Positions 62,211 to 64,000 of a stretch of DNA of 64,000 nucleotides are shown one piece after another. Under the pieces are notes generated by a model. It was given only the letters and a program-made list of their open reading frames with translations, was not told the origin of the DNA and made no database searches. Both the position numbers and the translations under genes were made by a program. Numbering within the stretch: position 1 is the stretch's first letter; every line of letters begins with the position of its first letter. The DNA is from Segetibacter aerophilus (GTDB taxonomy: Bacteria; Bacteroidota; Bacteroidia; Chitinophagales; Chitinophagaceae). Where the stretch lies: contig NZ_BJYT01000009.1 of NCBI RefSeq assembly GCF_007991655.1, forward strand, positions 1 through 64,000. The letters are read 5' to 3'.

Positions 62211-62891
62211 CTAAGCCATTTGACCTTTCATAAGTTGACCTAACATTTCTTTAAAATTTTCTTTCTTGTTTGTATGAGGAAGAGGCTCAGCGGGCTCTGC
62301 TACTTCAAGGAAATTGCAAAGAGGTCCCCAACCTTCGCTAACGTCGAACACAAGTAATTTATCTGCGGGAACGTATGCTTTCACTTCTTCAATGTGCTGA
62401 TTAAACACTTTTTCTGCAAAAACTTTGTCCAGAAATTTCCCTTCGAAATGATCTCCCATAATTACATCTTTAGCAAATTCAACGCATTTAATAGTTTCTA
62501 CAAGTCCGGGATTAGCAGCTATCTTTTGACCCATTTCTTTTTTTTGCTCCTCTGATGGATTTTGCGCCTGCCAAATCGTACTATAAACGCTATCGTGCCA
62601 TTTTTCAAAAGGTCTGACAGTTAAAATAACTTTTGCATCAGGGTACCGTTTCATATGTTCCTTATACCAGGGGTACGCAGGAAAATCAACCGTTGCCTGG
62701 TAGCCATTATATAACTCATCCCAATTTGTAGTGCCCGTTTCTCGTAGCGTTATCCAATGTTGAAGGTGTTGAGGCTGTACAAGTAGTTCCTTCATATGAT
62801 ATGTCTTTATATAACCCAATTTCTCCAAAGACTCTTTAAGAGTGTTTGTACCGGTTCTCGGGAAGCCAGCCCCAATAATTTTGATTGACAT
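62211..62891 (-). CDS. PAPS-dependent sulfotransferase family protein
   Basis: A 226-residue P-loop protein. The N-terminal 5'-phosphosulfate loop is GAGFPRTGTNTLKESLEKLG, then AKVILTVRPFEKWHDSVYST (3'-phosphate-binding Arg and Ser) and ADKLLVFDVSEGWGPLCNFL, characteristic of the Sulfotransfer_4-like family. It moves the sulfuryl group of PAPS to an acceptor hydroxyl. The acceptor is unknown. It is convergent with cysC-cysQ. Confidence 0.83.
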   Translation of the reverse strand: MSIKIIGAGFPRTGTNTLKESLEKLGYIKTYHMKELLVQPQHLQHWITLRETGTTNWDELYNGYQATVDFPAYPWYKEHMKRYPDAKVILTVRPFEKWHDSVYSTIWQAQNPSEEQKKEMGQKIAANPGLVETIKCVEFAKDVIMGDHFEGKFLDKVFAEKVFNQHIEEVKAYVPADKLLVFDVSEGWGPLCNFLEVAEPAEPLPHTNKKENFKEMLGQLMKGQMA

Positions 62892-63226
62892 TTTTATTTT
62901 TTTAAAATGTTTGGAGAAATATTTCTAATCAAGGTATTATTTAAATTACTTAAATGCAAGGCGCAACGTGCTTTCCTTACCCGGTTTGAGTAATTAGTTT
63001 TTTTAGTCGTCGCGTTGCTATGATTTAAGAAATAAAAGAATTAAATTAGTAATGCTGCCTACACTCCCATCAATCGTCGAAGCTTTTACGAACCAATTCA
63101 AAGAATTCCTGAGACGGTATGATGCCAATGAAGTTTTCCGACACCTATAGCCTAATAATTTAGATACATCTTGCTCACTAGCGAAAGCTTCATCTCCATA
63201 TTGTTTTCATCATTCAAGCATTCAAC
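62892..63226. other. Intergenic stretch between divergent genes
   Basis: These 335 bp contain one short frame (63052-63150) and otherwise AT-rich sequence without repeats or stems that I can identify. Confidence 0.4.
63052..63150 (+). CDS. Possible 32-residue frame, doubtful
   Basis: ATG at 63052 to TAG at 63150, encoding a helical sequence (IVEAFTNQFKEFLRRYDANE). It has no relatives that I recognise; it may be a fragment of a decayed gene or chance. Confidence 0.12.
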   Translation: MLPTLPSIVEAFTNQFKEFLRRYDANEVFRHL

Positions 63227-64000
63227 ATGAAAAAAAATTATCTGCTCCTGGCTCTGTCTGTTGTTTTTATTACTCAGTCATTTGCTCAAAATGGTGTCTC
63301 AGCGACCGATACATCTAAAAAGAAACCAGCAGCTCCGGCAGACAGGAATATGTTTGGGTTAGGAATTAAACGAGGTTTAATTTCAAATACTGATGAGGCT
63401 ACTAATGGTTACATCCTGTTTCCAGTTACTAATTCCGCTTTGGTTTATCTACTTAACCGCAAAGGGGAAGTGGTGCACGAATGGAAAAGCAATTACGGCT
63501 CTCTTGCGCCTGTTGCCTATTTAAACAACGACGGTTCCATTATACAAAATGTATTGGATCCTGATTTTCCTGTTTTTGCCGGGGGAGGAGAAGCCGGCCG
63601 AATAGAAAAAATAACGTGGGATAATAAAGTTGTATGGGATTATGAATATGCAAACGAAGAAGCCCATATTCACCACGATTTTACTGTTATGCCTAATGGT
63701 CATATTTTAGCGATTGCCTGGGAAGCAAGAACAGCTGATGCCGTTATTGCAGCAGGAAGAAAGCCGGCTTTAACACCTAAAGCAGGTCTTTGGCCCGATA
63801 AAATAATTGAAATTGAACCGCAAGGCGAACGCGGTGGGAAAATAGTATGGGAATGGAAAATATGGGATCATTTAATTCAAAACCTTGATGCAAAAAAAGC
63901 AAACTTTGGCAATCCTGCTGATCATCCCGAATTACTAGATTTTAACGCTGGCGAAGCACTTCCCCCGCCGATGACAAAAGACGATTTCGAGATGCAAAAA
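63227..64000 (+). CDS. Exported arylsulfotransferase-family protein, 3' end beyond the window
   Basis: An open frame of 258 codons runs from the ATG at 63227 to the window edge with no stop. It begins with a signal peptide (LLLALSVVFITQSFAQ). A propeller-like segment typical of the ASST family follows: YLLNRKGEVVHEWKSNYG, GRIEKITWDNKVVWDYEYA, HIHHDFTVMPNGHILAIAWE and GGKIVWEWKIWDHLIQ. The His of the HHDF block lies where the family has its conserved catalytic region. ASST enzymes transfer sulfate from aryl sulfate esters to phenols without PAPS, in the periplasm. It is divergent from the PAPS-type sulfotransferase. Confidence 0.85.
   Translation, partial: MKKNYLLLALSVVFITQSFAQNGVSATDTSKKKPAAPADRNMFGLGIKRGLISNTDEATNGYILFPVTNSALVYLLNRKGEVVHEWKSNYGSLAPVAYLNNDGSIIQNVLDPDFPVFAGGGEAGRIEKITWDNKVVWDYEYANEEAHIHHDFTVMPNGHILAIAWEARTADAVIAAGRKPALTPKAGLWPDKIIEIEPQGERGGKIVWEWKIWDHLIQNLDAKKANFGNPADHPELLDFNAGEALPPPMTKDDFEMQK

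Overview
This window comes from a Bacteroidota genome, most likely family Chitinophagaceae or a close relative. The evidence is a SusC/SusD pair, the domain families DUF4199, DUF4294 and DUF1080, a bacillithiol deacetylase, A-rich translation starts without clear Shine-Dalgarno sites, an AT-rich base composition, many Tat-exported Gfo/Idh/MocA oxidoreductases, and a promoter candidate of the TTG-N19-TAnnTTTG type. The placement is inferred from gene content, not from a search.

Layout. (1) 1-1714: the end of an integrative element, with a tyrosine recombinase beside the 3' end of tRNA-Pro(GGG). (2) 1802-10646: a co-directional surface-glycan operon. It holds a dihydroorotase homologue with a degraded active site, DUF4199, two glycosyltransferases, a GT-C membrane glycosyltransferase, and all four enzymes for GDP-D-glycero-D-manno-heptose (gmhA, hddA, gmhB, hddC). 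(3) 10715-30923: mostly household genes. These include a thioredoxin-fold protein, M14 and M13 peptidases, a HipA-like kinase with DUF3037, DUF1328, a SelW-like protein, a fatty-acid desaturase, bshB1, DUF4294, the haem-handling pair ccmE/ccmF, two Gfo/Idh/MocA genes (one split by an amber codon), and an arginase-family hydrolase.

(4) 31318-47092: a minus-strand sugar-acid locus. Read in its own direction it is susC, susD, a Tat-exported oxidoreductase, a ThuA protein, dgoD, a VapBC pair, an MFS transporter, a Tat-exported enolase-superfamily enzyme, dgoK, a KDPG/KDPGal aldolase, and a second MFS transporter. dgoD-dgoK-aldolase is a complete Entner-Doudoroff-type route from D-galactonate to pyruvate and glyceraldehyde 3-phosphate. 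(5) 47363-51900: plus-strand SDR oxidoreductase, Tat-exported sugar isomerase, and a beta-propeller/phosphoesterase fusion. (6) 52186-60333: a minus-strand cluster of a hexuronate-type transporter, three oxidoreductases (one cytoplasmic, one lipoprotein, one Tat-exported), a Tat-exported isomerase, a DUF1080 hydrolase and rpiA. Its composition fits oxidation of glycosides to 3-keto sugars followed by cleavage in the periplasm. (7) 60704-64000: sulfate activation and transfer, with cysC, cysQ, a PAPS-type sulfotransferase and the start of an arylsulfotransferase.

The most unusual non-coding signal is a family of ten short palindromic repeats in intergenic DNA from 11.9 to 57.4 kb. The central heptamer is either GCGTCGC or GTGTCAC, five copies of each. 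The two symmetric positions always change together, and the heptamer type goes with the flanking tail. Two further repeat tracts lie in the intergenic DNA around 31.2 kb (telomere-like CCCTAAA variants) and 32.7 kb (a degenerate tandem of about 20 bp).
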